From contig JAGVSM010004938.1 in NCBI GenBank assembly GCA_022494885.1, positions 1-64,000 on the forward strand: 64,000 bases of DNA, given 5' to 3'. The notes under the pieces were generated by a model. That model had not been told where the DNA came from, ran no database searches, and worked only from the letters and a program-made list of their open reading frames with translations. Numbering within the stretch: position 1 is the first letter of the stretch; every line of letters begins with the position of its first letter. This document shows, piece after piece, positions 42,115 through 51,939 of this stretch. The stretch comes from Micrasema longulum (lineage: Eukaryota; Arthropoda; Insecta; Trichoptera; Brachycentridae). Position numbers and translations under genes: made by a program.

Positions 42115-42592
42115 TTAGTGCAAACAAAATTTGTCAGTCTTTATTTTGCATTGGTACACCAATCGCAGTGTTTCTTGATAATTTTTGTCACGTGAAGGTT
42201 AGATGATCAGTCTTACGCTTCAGGTACCAGTCCAGGGACTACGAAATATTCTAGTGTAAAAACAACTTCAATATGTTTCTTTTTTGGGTGATGTGTGTTG
42301 TATTTGTATCGACATTTCGGCCACTATCACAAGAGCCATCTCCAGGGTGAACTGAGTTGAAAAAAACTGATAAAAACCCTGAAGATGGCTCCTGCAATGG
42401 TAGCCAAAACGTCGGAACAAATCCAACACACACGGTATCACCCAAAAAAGAAACATATTGATAACAGTAACCGTGAAAACCTTCGCACCTATTTAAAAAA
42501 AACTTTTTAAAATTAGTAATCGGGAATCTAACCCGAGACCTTTTGCATCATAGGCAAACGCGCTTACCACCACACCGCGAAGCGAGACGTTC
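42115..42592 (-). repeat. SINE-3 split by a Penelope-derived hairpin
   Basis: Minus strand: head CTTCGCGGTGTGGTGGTAAG (A box) and GTCTCGGGTTAGATTCCCGA (B box) at 42525-42592. The body resumes at 42260 downwards (ACTAGAATATTTCGTAGTCC, GTAAGACTGATCATCTAACC). The break at about 42262-42480 is filled by the hairpin at 42268-42462. Comparison with 23985-24246 gives the uninterrupted order. Confidence 0.75.
42268..42462. repeat. 195-bp hairpin of inverted Penelope terminal repeats
   Basis: CAATATGTTTCTTTTTTGGG TGAT is mirrored by ATCACCCAAAAAAGAAACAT ATTG. Each arm carries a hammerhead-like core: right arm CTGAAGA (42372) then GGCT..AGCC and a GAAAC changed to AAAAC; left arm (minus) CTGGAGA then GGCC GAAAT. 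Both cores have one conserved base mutated. It sits inside a SINE-3. Confidence 0.7.
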
Positions 42593-42960
42593 ACGTCAAG
42601 CAAGTCGCCATTGTCACAAGGTTCTGTAATCATTGTTCCGTGGAGATAGTCTGCCGTCTATCTCGGTGGTGATGTCTCGGGACAATGGTCGAGTCCTGGG
42701 ACAAAACAATACTGTTTTTTGCACGCGTTAACGGCCTTTAATACATAAAACGAAGCATTTCTGGAAACATCTCCCGGCATTTTCTTTGCGTTTTGTGGGA
42801 TTTGTGGGTTTTGTAATATTTATTACTTTCGGGGGTTCTTTCGTCTACTATATTACGTGATTGTACGTGATTTCGTGAGTTTGAAGACGCCATCTTCAGT
42901 TCTCGATAAATGAGTCGAGTCATGGAAAAGTACAAGCTTCCGAAAATTATTGGAAAAATC
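42593..42960. repeat. Dispersed repeat Z, inverted copy
   Basis: GTGGAGATAGTCTGCCGTCT, CTCGGTGGTGATGTCTCGGG and ACAATGGTCGAGTCCTGGGA are the inverse of the 24330-24460 type sequence. 42740-42930 is extra sequence of unknown nature. Confidence 0.4.
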
Positions 42961-43109
42961 TTCTCCTAAAGAGGTATTATATTATTGTGATGACGTCGTG
43001 AATCATAGTTATTACGTTTTGGAACGCCCAAACTCAAATAAGTTATTTTACTTCGTGGAGTCTGTATTTTTAACATTATTTTCATCGTCAAATCCTTATA
43101 CGCATTTAT

Positions 43110-43325
43110 TTATTTATTTGAACACTTTATATACCAAAGCTCAGAACACCAAACTTCTGAGTTTTGAGAGTGAGTGCTTAAAGAGAATATTAGGTATAAG
43201 TTGGTTCGATTTTATAACTAACATTGAAGTCCGAGAACGAACGCAGCAGTCTCCTATGACGTGCGTCTTGAGGATGCGGCGGTGGAGTGGCTTGGACAAT
43301 TTTGATACGGAAAACCAGCTATAAA
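43110..43325 (+). pseudogene. LINE ORF2 C-terminal fragment (RTE-like)
   Basis: Within a 124-codon ORF, the part LLSFESECLKRILGISWFDF, ITNIEVRERTQQ and LRMRRWSGLDNF follows the 'F..CLRRIL.I.W.D.ITN.EV..RT.Q......RRRW.WLGH' pattern of RTE/R4-like ORF2 C-termini. The first about 50 codons do not fit and are probably unrelated sequence fused by chance. Confidence 0.7.
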
Positions 43326-43610
43326 AACATTTTTCATTCGACCTTCCCGGAAATCGAACCCGTCACCTTTACCCCTATTTTATTTAGCATTTCATTTATT
43401 TAGTACAACAGCCAATATTGAAAAGAGGGTGAGTGCTGGGAACAGAGTGAACGAAGCACTTAAATCAACCTTGGCAATTTTATTTTTTTAGTTTACTATT
43501 TTTACTATTAATATGTATTTAATTGCTATGTAATTATGCTTTATTTTTTTAATACTCTATTTTATCACTTATGTTGATTGTAAAAAAACATTTTTTTTTT
43601 TTTTTTAATG
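43326..43610. other. tRNA-like B-box relic and AT-rich stretch
   Basis: CTTCCCGGAAATCGAACCCG at about 43345 is the reverse of a SINE B box (GGTTCGATTTCCGGGAAG). The rest is AT-rich with a T14 run before 43605. Confidence 0.3.
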
Positions 43611-44130
43611 ATTGTCGCAAGAGGCAAAATTTGCAGTTCACAACGGAGTCCTGGTCCCAACCCTGATGTATGGGAGCGATGTATGGACTTGGAAAAACAC
43701 GGATGAAAGTAGGCTGAATGCTGTCGAAATGCGATCTCTCAGGCGAATGTGTGGTAAAACTATGTACGATAGATGCACAAATGTTGAGATCCGTACCTTA
43801 TGTAAGGCTGAGACAAGCATTATCGACAAAATCAAGAAAGGAGCTCTGGCGCTAGTTTGGACATGTAGAACGAATGGACAGCGAGAGAACGTCTAAGAAT
43901 ATTTACAATGCTAATGTTGATGGACGCAGAAATAGAGGTGGACCGAGAAAGACATGGCATGACCAAATCCAATAAATACATTAAGATGGACATGTCAAAA
44001 ATTGGAATAATCGGCGCGCGTGCATGAGAAGATGTATGAATGTAGAAGAAGCGAGATCTGTATGCAAAGATAAAGTGATGTGGCGTTCTATCCTCTCTGT
44101 CTACCCTTACGGGGAAACGGCGTGATGGTT
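43611..44130 (+). pseudogene. LINE family R ORF2 C-terminus with 3' end
   Basis: The ORF 43612-43896 reads FAVHNGVLVPTLMYGSDVWT, WKNTDESRLNAVEMRSLRRM and CGKTMYDRCTNVEIRTLCKA. 'LLYGSE.W......E.RL..VEMR.LR.M.G....D...N..I' is a non-LTR ORF2 C-terminal signature. Out of frame it continues as VDGRRNRGGPRKTWHDQI. The 3' UTR end ATCCTCTCTGTCTACCCTTA CGGGGAAACGGCGTGATGG is the same as at 34.6, 50.4 and 53.4 kb. Frameshifts near 43875 and the missing polymerase mark it as dead. Confidence 0.8.
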
Positions 44131-44136
44131 TGTTGT

Positions 44137-44940
44137 TGTCGTTGTACAATAATATTACTATTATTATTTTTATGGAAAACTTATATAGCGCTATTTTCGA
44201 TATATTATAACTCAAGGGCGCTTTACAAAATGATTATACAAAGATATATATTTAATTTCAACTCTTTTAATTTAAGAAAAACAATGTACTTTGTCACCAC
44301 ATGCTAAGGATATTTTCAAATGATTTAGAGAACATGTGGGTTTTAAGTTTCTTCCGAAACATCACTTCACTCACACAGTTTCGGACCGCTGGAAGAGCAT
44401 TCCATGCCGTAGGGCCTGCGACCGCAAAGATGCGCGTTCGCCGAATTTAGTGCGCTGTTTGCGTAGAGGTATAAAAACTTTTCCTTTCGGCGTAGATGTA
44501 GCTGATCTAAGCGTAAGACGTCTGTCAGCTAGTTCATCTGGAATGCAGAGTTCCCTTAGATATTCTGGAGCAGAGTTGGGCAGTGACTTATACATAAGCC
44601 AACAGAGTTTGTATTCCACCCTCTGTGGAAAACGTAGCCAGTGTAATTTCCGAAGTAGTGGAGTGATATGACTGAACTTGGAGATTCCAAAAATAAGTCT
44701 CGTGCGGCAGACTGTAGGCGAATCATTGTATTCATTGGTAGACCTGCGTAGATACCATTTCAACAATCGCCTTTAGACACTACAAACGCATTTATTAATT
44801 GACGAGCGGCATCAACTGGCGAATTTTTGCGCATGCATTTAATCTGTCTCAGATGGTAAAAGCATGAAGTTATTGTTCTACTAATTTGAGCGTCAAGAGA
44901 AAGGTCAGAATGTTTGTATAATATTATACAAGTTGCTTCG
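44137..44940 (-). pseudogene. L2/CR1-like LINE ORF2 C-terminus, antisense
   Basis: The minus strand reads DLSLDAQISRTITSCFYHLR, QIKCMRKNSPVDAARQLINA and FVVSKGDC, then a shift, then FSHITPLLRKLHWLRFPQRV EYKLCWLMYKSLPNSAPEYL. It continues to RRLTLRSATSTPKGKVF. 'HI.PLL..LHWLPV..RI.FKL..L.YK.L...AP.YL' is diagnostic of the L2/CR1 group. The 3' end (plus-strand 44150-44225) carries AAGTTTTCCATAAAAATAAT and GCGCTATATAAG on the minus strand, as L2-type elements do. It directly abuts the family R end. Confidence 0.85.
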
Positions 44941-45190
44941 GCTGTCTAACTAAGATTATTTATCCCGTTCTAGGACAACAAAAAAATAAACACAGTAAAC
45001 AAAACATATAAAAAAAAGATTAATAACAATATTTTTAGAAAAGGTTTGTATGCATACTAAAAAAAATAGTAAAAAACATAGTAAAATACGGAATAAAAAA
45101 TATAGTTTAAAACGTAGTAAAAGACATAATAAAAAACAAAATAAAAAATATTTTAAAAATACCAGCTCACATATACATTTTAAACATATA
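44941..45190 (-). mobile_element. LINE family K 3' region, antisense
   Basis: GTCTAACTAAGATTATTTAT CCCGTTCTAGGAC is the terminal hairpin (plus-strand view). Beyond it, ATAGTAAAAAACATAGTAAA-type repeats (45068-45165) mirror the T-rich array at 33.2 kb. The lysine-rich 77-codon and the leucine/phenylalanine-rich 81-codon ORFs are low complexity. Confidence 0.55.
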
Positions 45191-45370
45191 AAGGCGGGCA
45201 TATTGTCTAAAGGAAATTTTTCCCTACCTCCCCAAACCGTTCAGTTTGAGAAAATAAGTAGTATATTGACATTTTCTAGGTAAATTAATTCGGAATCTTG
45301 TAATTAAATTATAAAACAAATTACATGTTCGTTATTTTTTTTTAAGAAAAAAAATAAACTAAAAATTTAC
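45191..45370 (-). mobile_element. LINE family G 3' end, antisense
   Basis: AAGGCGGGCATATTGTCTAA AGG, CCCTACCTCCCCAAACCGTT and CAGTTTGAGAAAATAAGTAG match 1766-1840 and 35472-35540. Confidence 0.6.
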
Positions 45371-45469
45371 AATATGCTAATTAAATTAAATTTTTCTTAT
45401 CGAGTCAAAAAAACTCGTCTTCTGGTTTTATCCTATTTATACCTAGATGCTTTGCATACTTTATTTTTT

Positions 45470-45925
45470 ATTTTTATTTTTTATTTTATTTTATTATTCA
45501 TATTTTTTTTTTGTTTTTTTTATTTTTTTTTATTTTATTTTATTTTATTTTATTTTATTTTATTTTATTTTATTTTATTTTATTTTATTTTATTTTATTT
45601 TATTTTATTTTATTTTATTTTATTTTATTTTATTTTGTTTTGTTTTATTTTATTTTATTTTATTTTATTTTATTTTATTTTATTTTATTTTATTTTATTT
45701 TATTTTATTTTATTTTATTTTATTTTATTTTATTTTATTTTATTTTATTTTATTTTATTTTATTTTATTTTATTTTATTTTATTTTATTCTTTATTTTAT
45801 TTTATTTTATTTTATTTTATTTTATTTTATTTTATTTTATTTTATTTTATTTTATTTTATTTTATTTTATTTTATTTTATTTTATTTTATTTTATTTTAT
45901 TTTATTTTATTTTATTTTATTCTAT
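45470..45925. repeat. Expanded (TTTTA)n tract
   Basis: About 390 bp of almost uninterrupted TTTTA units from 45531 to 45920, with rare variants (TTTTG at about 45635, TTC at 45790). It is preceded by a looser T-rich lead. On the minus strand it is (TAAAA)n directly following the 3' end of the LINE at 45926-46603. The three long Phe/Ile/Leu/Tyr ORFs in all plus frames are artefacts of the repeat. Confidence 0.95.
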
Positions 45926-46603
45926 TAACATAAACGGCAAATCTGCCTTTTACAAACATTTACAATACTAAATATTTGGTTTAACTTTTTTTTAAAACAT
46001 GAATTTCCTTATACCCAAGATTTACAAAAAAAAATAAACCTAAAAATTATACAAGATTTATATTTAAAAAAATAACCTAAAAATTATACAGCATATTCAA
46101 TAGAAAGTTTAAATAATAAAACATTCTACAGGAATACAACAAGAAAATCATAAGTACTGTTTCATACAGCTGGGCAAAGTGTACACAAAACTTTGTATAT
46201 TATGAAATGCATGAATAAATAAATATAATTACCATTCACCATCTTTAAAAAAGTTCAAAAGGTTTTTTTTATAGGAACAATACCCTACCCTAAATATACC
46301 AGATACGTGGGAATAACTATTGCCGAGTTCACGAAGTCTATTTAATACGGCATTACAAGTATACACTGTCCGTGAATTGTTACTACAAAACGGTGGCACC
46401 TGTCTAGTCATTCTTCTAGGCACCCTGAAGTTGATGAGAGATAATAGTTCAGGGCAATCCCATATCGAATTTACAATTTTGAATAAATTTAAAAGGTGTA
46501 TAATTTTTCTTCTATGGTTAAGTTTTAACAAATTTAATGTTTTTAGTAAAAACGTAATGCGTAATATAGATTCAATATGTCCATTTATTTGTAATTTTCT
46601 CAA
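45926..46603 (-). pseudogene. LINE family H ORF2 C-terminus with terminal hairpin
   Basis: The minus-strand ORF 46603-46229 reads RKLQINGHIESILRITFLLK, NLFKIVNSIWDCPELLSLIN and FRVPRRMTRQVPPFCSNN. It ends with NRLRELGNSYSHVSGIFRVG. It is homologous to the 28.6 kb C-terminus (LYKIVNSLFDAPKILELINF). The 3' UTR of about 300 nt ends in AAAAGGCAGATTTGCCGTTT (hairpin GGCAgatTTGCC) and then the huge (TAAAA)n. It is truncated at about 46603, where a sense family G end begins. Confidence 0.8.
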
Positions 46604-46715
46604 AGTGAACGATTTGGGTACGTAGGAAGAAATTACCTTAAGGCAATATGCCCACCCTTATATGTATATATATATATTGTATATGTATATAAAGTGTTAA
46701 ATAAATAAATAATAT
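46600..46715 (+). mobile_element. LINE family G 3' terminus, sense
   Basis: GTACGTAGGAAGAAATTACC TTAAGGCAATATGCCCACCC, then a TATATG-rich stretch and an AAATAAATAAAT tail (46699-46711). Confidence 0.6.
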
Positions 46716-46738
46716 ATTTTAATTTTTACTTGTTTCAG

Positions 46739-46826
46739 ACTGCAGTGAAGGTTGATACACATTCATGTAGACACGCCACAAAGAAGACAAACTTAGAAAA
46801 AAATCAAAACCAGAAAGTAATACCAT
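46739..46826 (+). CDS. Possible isolated host exon (88 nt)
   Basis: A pyrimidine-rich stretch and AG (TTTTTACTTGTTTCAG, 46723-46738) is followed by 88 nt open only in frame 1: TAVKVDTHSCRHATKKTNLE KNQNQKVIP. It ends at a perfect-looking donor, GTAAGT (46827-46832). The other two frames have early stops. The exon ends in phase 1. Base composition (more G/C, no repeat partner seen) differs from the flanking LINE debris. No partner exon is recognised, so this may be one exon of a gene whose introns hold the rest of the window, or coincidence. Confidence 0.3.
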
Positions 46827-46832
46827 GTAAGT

Positions 46833-47105
46833 AGCCATTTTGAAATTTTCTTTTCGACTCAGCGCACACTGCACACGCGACGCCAAACCACGTCACTGAC
46901 TCCGACCACTATTCCGTTCATCATAATCCTATTATCCCTTAAAAAATATATTTTCGGATGTTATTTTATTTTTAAGTGGGATTTTAATCTTTTTCTTGTC
47001 TCTGGTATTACGGCAATGTTTTTTTTTATAAAGAAAAAAAATTATTTTTATATGAAAAAAATTATAAAACCTTTTTTGATGAAAAAAAATAGACATAACC
47101 GGACA
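46833..47105. other. Unassigned, GC-richer patch 46860-46930
   Basis: CAGCGCACACTGCACACGCG and CAAACCACGTCACTGACTCC. No gene or repeat was recognised. Confidence 0.3.
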
Positions 47106-47480
47106 TTTACTGGTTTACATATTTTTTTTATTTTTTTTTTATTATTTTACATATTTATTACAGCAATATACAAGTAATTATTTATACAACAAACTAATTC
47201 AGTAGTAACAGTAAGCATACATATTTTTTATTTTTGCTGTTAGTTCATCTAAACTGTCTAACTAGGGATAGCTTCCCCGTTCTAAGGCAGTAAATTATGT
47301 ATTTTATAATGATATTTAAAAGTATTTACAGTTTTATCATAATGTGTACTTTTTCAGTCTTAAAGGTAAACAATGAATATCCAGAGAAATCATAAATATT
47401 ACCAAAATCTCTATATCCTAAGTCCCAAGTCATTACTATTAAAACAAGCAACCAGCTTACTTCACATATTTAGGTAATTG
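47106..47480 (-). mobile_element. LINE family K 3' end, antisense (SINE-free copy)
   Basis: CATATTTATTACAGCAATAT, AAACTGTCTAACTAGGGATA GCTTCCCCGTTCTAAGGCAG (terminal hairpin 47256-47292), ACTTTTTCAGTCTTAAAGGT and TCTCTATATCCTAAGTC. It is colinear with 63330-63870 except that it lacks the SINE-2 found there. Confidence 0.7.
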
Positions 47481-47889
47481 CATTTTAAAAAAGGATGTTT
47501 TGAGATATGACGTTTTTAAGCCTTCAAATCGGTATCTTATCTTCTGGTATCGAATTTGAAAATTATTATTTGTTATTGTTTATTTTAAAATTATAAAATA
47601 ATCCATTCTATGTTTGACTTGACACCCTGCAATTTTGCGAAAAGGACAACTCAGCAAACCTATCAATACTGTGGCAACAATACTTTGACATCATTTAGTA
47701 AAAATGCAGTCATCGGTAGAATTCACGCTCTAGGCAATAAGTACTAAGACGTTGGTGACTCATTGCATGTTAAGTTTAGTACATATAGAACGCGACTCTT
47801 CTTTTGAATTTCATATGGGAAAAGCTAGTAGGTTTCTTATATGTAGTTCTTCATTTAGTAATGTTCATAACTGTTTAAATTACTTTATA

Positions 47890-48195
47890 AATTAACATAT
47901 TACAACAGAGATGAAGAACATTTAAAAAAAGGTAATATAGAAGTCTAGGCATCTACAGGGCTTATGACCTGTCGATGGCTGGTTTAAGTGGCCACTTTAC
48001 ACACTGAGTAACATTCACCATTCTGCCTATATTTTAACATCTATATTCCTTCAATTCTTTCATCTGTTGATGTTTGTGAATTTAAAGAGCTGAAACCTTT
48101 ATTTATGCAGGTGAGATTCATCTAATTGCGTTATTTCACCTACATACTAGGCAACGCCTAAAAATGTTATTTTTTCAATTTCTATACTTCTTATA
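47890..48195 (+). repeat. Repeat F copy
   Basis: TTACAACAGAGATGAAGAAC, GAAGTCTAGGCATCTACAGG, GTTTAAGTGGCCACTTTACA, TTGATGTTTGTGAATTTAAA and ACATACTAGGCAACGCCTAA. It gives the clearest left-to-right order of the F half-unit. Confidence 0.65.
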
Positions 48196-48343
48196 TATAT
48201 ACGCAAACCAGTAAAACAAGCTAAATTTGAGCATCCATCTGCTATCCGGCGACTGGCCCGATCAGTAGGATTGATGTGTTTGAAAAATTATAGCAATTTT
48301 ACCAACAAAAAAAAGTTTTTAGTAGGTATTATTTAAATACATC

Positions 48344-48478
48344 GGTGGCCTCCGTGGTGCAGTGGTCAAGACGCTTGACTCACGCACGGAACACAAAATT
48401 TTAATGTGAATTTTATCAAGCCTGGGTTTTCTGTGCTGTAATTCACCAATGTAATTGGGCCTCCTGGCCTGTCAAAAA
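48344..48478 (+). repeat. SINE-1 copy lacking its B box
   Basis: GGTGGCCTCCGTGGTGCAGT and CAAGACGCTTGACTCACGCA CGG run directly into AACACAAAATTTTAATGTG. About 30 nt including the B box (GGTTCGATTCC) are missing compared with 32762. There is no poly(A) at its end. It should not be transcribed by pol III. Confidence 0.8.
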
Positions 48479-49860
48479 GTCAACGACATTTTTACAGTAT
48501 TCGAATAATGCAAGTTATTTTGATTTTATCGCCGTAAGAATTTAAAATCTAAAAGTTGAAAATGGAAAACGAAACGTATCATTTTCTCCGGACTCGTTTC
48601 CGAGCCGGTGTAGTATGACAATTATATCATTTACATAATAATTCTGTCTTCTAGACGCCACAAGAAAGGTTGACTGCAATCTTGCACATCTATTTGCTAA
48701 TATAAGTTTAAAACACAAACAAAATTACATTTATCTTTACTGTATACTGAAAATTTAATTTGCCTATGTTTACGTTTTAAACACATGTATTTGAACAATT
48801 CATGTTATTTTATTTGGAATTTTTACAGCTATTACGTAAAAATATAAGTAGAAATATATTATTAACAATACTAGAGCCAATCCAAAAAATCCACTGTAAA
48901 TCTAATGACACATAATATATAAGAAAAGAGTTTACGTAATTGTATGTGTGTGACGTTTGTAATCATGTGTGTGTATGTCAATGTGTGTATGCGTGAATGA
49001 ATGAGGGAGAGGGTGCATGTATGGTAAATTTCATAACCGTATTCTGAAAAAAAGTATTTTATTTTAAAATTTAATTGATACACACTGAATAAATAATGTG
49101 CGACGAGTCCCATACAATACGGTAACTAACCACAAAATGCAGTAATTACGATATAATGTCAACAATAAAACAAGGTAGGTATGACAATACTTTAACATTG
49201 ATTCAAAACGAACATACAAATACATATTATATGCACCTACATAATATGTAATAAGAATAACATATAAGTTTGATGAATTTGTGAAATATGTCTTGATTTC
49301 CTTTTTTTATATATTTATAGTGCCTTCATTTAAAAAAAAAAAATAAAACAAATTTCAGCCCAGACGTCGGGTAGTTTTGCCTTGAAATAATTCAAGGAGG
49401 TTTAATAACCAGTGAGTTTGACAGAGCTAGAGATAGATAGAGAAAAGTTTTTTTTTAAATGCAAAATATGCTCAAAATTTTAGTTTTTTGAGCACATCTC
49501 GACTTTAGCTTGTCGTAGACAAAAATTGTTAACTAGCTTATTAATAATTGGCATTTTTTAACAGCTGAAAAAACGGCATATACCTTATCGTGGTCACGCA
49601 GGCGGGGCATTAGTGAAAGCCATGTATACAATTTTAGACTTAACAAAACGCATCTCTTTTGTCCCCTCCTCCATGAAACAATTCCATCCAGGTATATAAG
49701 GTTCACCCATTTTCCATCAAGCCACAAAAATTAAAAGTTTTTAATAATTTGAGTGGATGTTATGTTTTTAAATCAGCTACTTTTACTGATCCTAATACCA
49801 ATGCCTTGAATTTTACAAAAAATGCTATTGACTGAAATTCTTAAAAATTGTTTAAAATTG
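48479..49860. other. Unassigned DNA
   Basis: TG-rich segment at 48940-49020 (GTGTGTGTATGTCAATGTGT), and a 49130-49270 block related to 29560-29710. No credible gene. Confidence 0.35.
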
Positions 49861-49980
49861 CTTAAAATGTTTTTTTTTTATTACTTATTTACATCTTTTA
49901 TCAAAATAAAATTTTACGTTAACTTTGCCCAGCTAACAAGGGTACATACCCCGTTCCAAGCTAGGCAAAAATTATTATTA
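49861..49980 (-). mobile_element. LINE family K-like 3' terminus, antisense
   Basis: TTTGCCCAGCTAACAAGGGT ACATACCCCGTTCCAAGCTA GGCAAA is a diverged version of the K terminal hairpin, with compensating changes at its base (TTTGCC/GGCAAA). Confidence 0.5.
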
Positions 49981-49984
49981 TCGT

Positions 49985-50482
49985 GGAAAGTTTTTTGTGG
50001 AAGGAAGACGGAGATGTCCCAACACTTATCTTTGGAAGTGAAACATGGAACTGACAGAAGAAGGATGAAAGCCGACTGATTGCGGTCGAAATGCGATTTC
50101 TTCGATGAATGCGTGGAAAATCAATGTATGACATGGTTACGAATGATGAAATCAGGCGAGAGTGTAAATCTGAGTCAAGTATAATTGATTTGATTAAGAA
50201 AGAGTCTCTAATATGGTTTAGTCATGTATAACAAATGGACGACTAAAGAATGGTAACGTGATACGAGGACGACCAAAAAAAACGTGGAATGATCAGATAA
50301 ACCAACATCTTAGTCTGGTCATTTCAAAAGCAGACCGAACCAAATTGCATGTATGACAAGATGTGTGAATGCGGAAGAAGCTAGGAATGTATGCTAGAAT
50401 AGACGTTTGTGGTGATCCATTCTCTTTACCTACCCCTATGGGGAAATGGGGTGATGGTAATAGTAGCAGTAGTAGAAGACGA
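49985..50482 (+). pseudogene. LINE family R ORF2 C-terminus with 3' end
   Basis: With frameshifts it reads TLIFGSETWN, KKDESRLIAVEMRFLR, MRGKSMYDMVTNDEIRRECK and SESSIIDLIKK. Then come the 3' end ATTCTCTTTACCTACCCCTA TGGGGAAATGGGGTGATGG and a (TAG)-type tail (50458-50478). Confidence 0.7.
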
Positions 50483-50750
50483 AGATGGGTAGCGAGCAAG
50501 CGATAGCGAGGTCCGCGGCGCGGCGCGTGCGCGGCATAGCGCGAATTTGTTGATCGGTATTATAAAGTATAAGTTTTAGCAAAAAGTTAAGTACGAATGA
50601 ATTGTAGCCGAAACAGTTTTCCTTATTTTTGTGGCAAAGAATATTTGTCTGGAATAATCCAAAGTTGAAATACATATGATAAAAAAAACTAAATTTTATT
50701 AATATTTTGCATTATTAGCATTTTTTTAAAACTTCCTGTAAGAATTCACT
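50483..50750. other. Unassigned, GC-rich spot
   Basis: GCGATAGCGAGGTCCGCGGC GCGGCGCGTGCGCGGC at 50500-50536 is an unusually GC-rich island of about 45 bp. The remainder is AT-rich. Confidence 0.35.
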
Positions 50751-50754
50751 AACG

Positions 50755-51080
50755 GAATATGTTATTTTATTTTATTTTATTTTATTTTATATTTTATTTG
50801 GGAAATCAACAGTTCTACATACATATTTATAGTAAACAAAACAAATATAGTGTATAAACTCAGAACTGATAACAGATTTCCACAAAGTATACAAAGTTAG
50901 TAAAGAAAATATATTACATATCAAATAAATAGATATAAGTTTATACATATAAAAAAATTATTTTCATGTACTCGTAAATATTTTTCAATAATCAAATATT
51001 TTTTTAAGTAAATTTTAGTAAATTTTTATGTAAATTGCGCGGGATTAGGACAAGAATGCTTGAAGAGAGGATAAGGAGGG
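50755..51080 (-). mobile_element. LINE 3' end, left member of a head-to-head pair
   Basis: The plus strand starts with (TTTTA)n at 50761-50790, then GGGAAATCAACAGTTCTACA. It is the inverse of 51600-51925. Landmarks: GATTTCCACAAAGTATACAA / TTGTATACTCTGTGGAAATC, and GGACAAGAATGCTTGAAGAG AGG / CCTCTCTTCAAGCATCCTTG. Confidence 0.7.
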
Positions 51081-51590
51081 GAAGGGAGATGTACATATTT
51101 AGAAACTAACAGCTCTATCTAACCCACTAGTTATTAAAACTTCTTGAATTATTTCCAGTTCCAGTGCAATTTACCAACCTGACGTCTAGGCTATTTTGGT
51201 GTTCACAGATTTCCTAAAAAAAAAATCAGAAAATATTCTAAAGGAAAAAGTTAAATTAGAAACAAAAATACTAATTTTGAAAATAATAAAATTCTCATCG
51301 TTCTTAATTAAGGTTCAAACGTAGAATCGTTAACTTTAGTGGTTTTTCGTAATTAACTTGAATTTCACCCTAAAGTCTAAAAATCTGTTCGAAGTTTCAA
51401 ATTTGTTTTATTATTCCCCAAGTATAAGTAGAAAGGGGCGGAATTCATCATTTTGGCGTCAAAATAACCACATTTTAAATTCTACAATTTATTGAAGCTC
51501 GAAATTCCATCAATCACGTCGGTTTTCCTAAAATGTTTTTCAAAAGCAACTGATTTTTTAAATACTTTTCAAAATAACAGATATGGTTGA
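51081..51590. other. Spacer between head-to-head LINE copies
   Basis: The sequence is AT-rich with patches such as GGTTTTTCGTAATTAACTTG. No repeat partner was recognised. Confidence 0.35.
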
Positions 51591-51593
51591 TAT

Positions 51594-51930
51594 TTGCGCA
51601 GAAACGTATCCAGAACACAATTATATACCCTCTCTTCAAGCATCCTTGTTCTTATCCAGCCCAATTTTCAATATGTTACTGTTCTTAAAAAAATATTTAA
51701 AAATTCTTTGATCATTGAAAAATATTTACGAGTTCTTGAAAATAACATTTTTATTTGGATAAACTTATATGTATTTATTTAATATGTAATATATTTTCTT
51801 TACTAACTTTGTATACTCTGTGGAAATCTGATCGTAGTTCTGACTTTATACACTATATCTGTTTGTTTACTATAAATATGTATGTAGAACTGTTGATTTC
51901 CAAATAAAATATATTTTATTACTATACTTT
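51594..51930 (+). mobile_element. LINE 3' end, right member of a head-to-head pair
   Basis: A 62-codon ORF reads RRNVSRTQLYTLSSSILVLI QPNFQYVTVLKKIFKNSLII. It resembles LINE ORF2 C-terminal 'F..SLK' ends. The 3' end is GTAGAACTGTTGATTTCCAA ATAAAATATATTTTATT. Roughly 330 bp match the left member inverted. Confidence 0.65.
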
Positions 51931-51939
51931 TATTTTGTT

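Noticed and set aside
43638..43835. 65-codon minus-strand ORF
   Set aside because: It is the shadow of the LINE R ORF2 on the plus strand.
45050..45283. Lysine-rich 77-codon ORF resembling a nuclear protein
   Set aside because: Its lysine content comes from A-rich tandem units that are the inverse of the T-rich 3' UTR array of LINE K.
45374..45971. Three overlapping 140-184 codon ORFs rich in Phe, Ile, Leu and Tyr
   Set aside because: They are translations of the (TTTTA)n tract in all frames, not genes.
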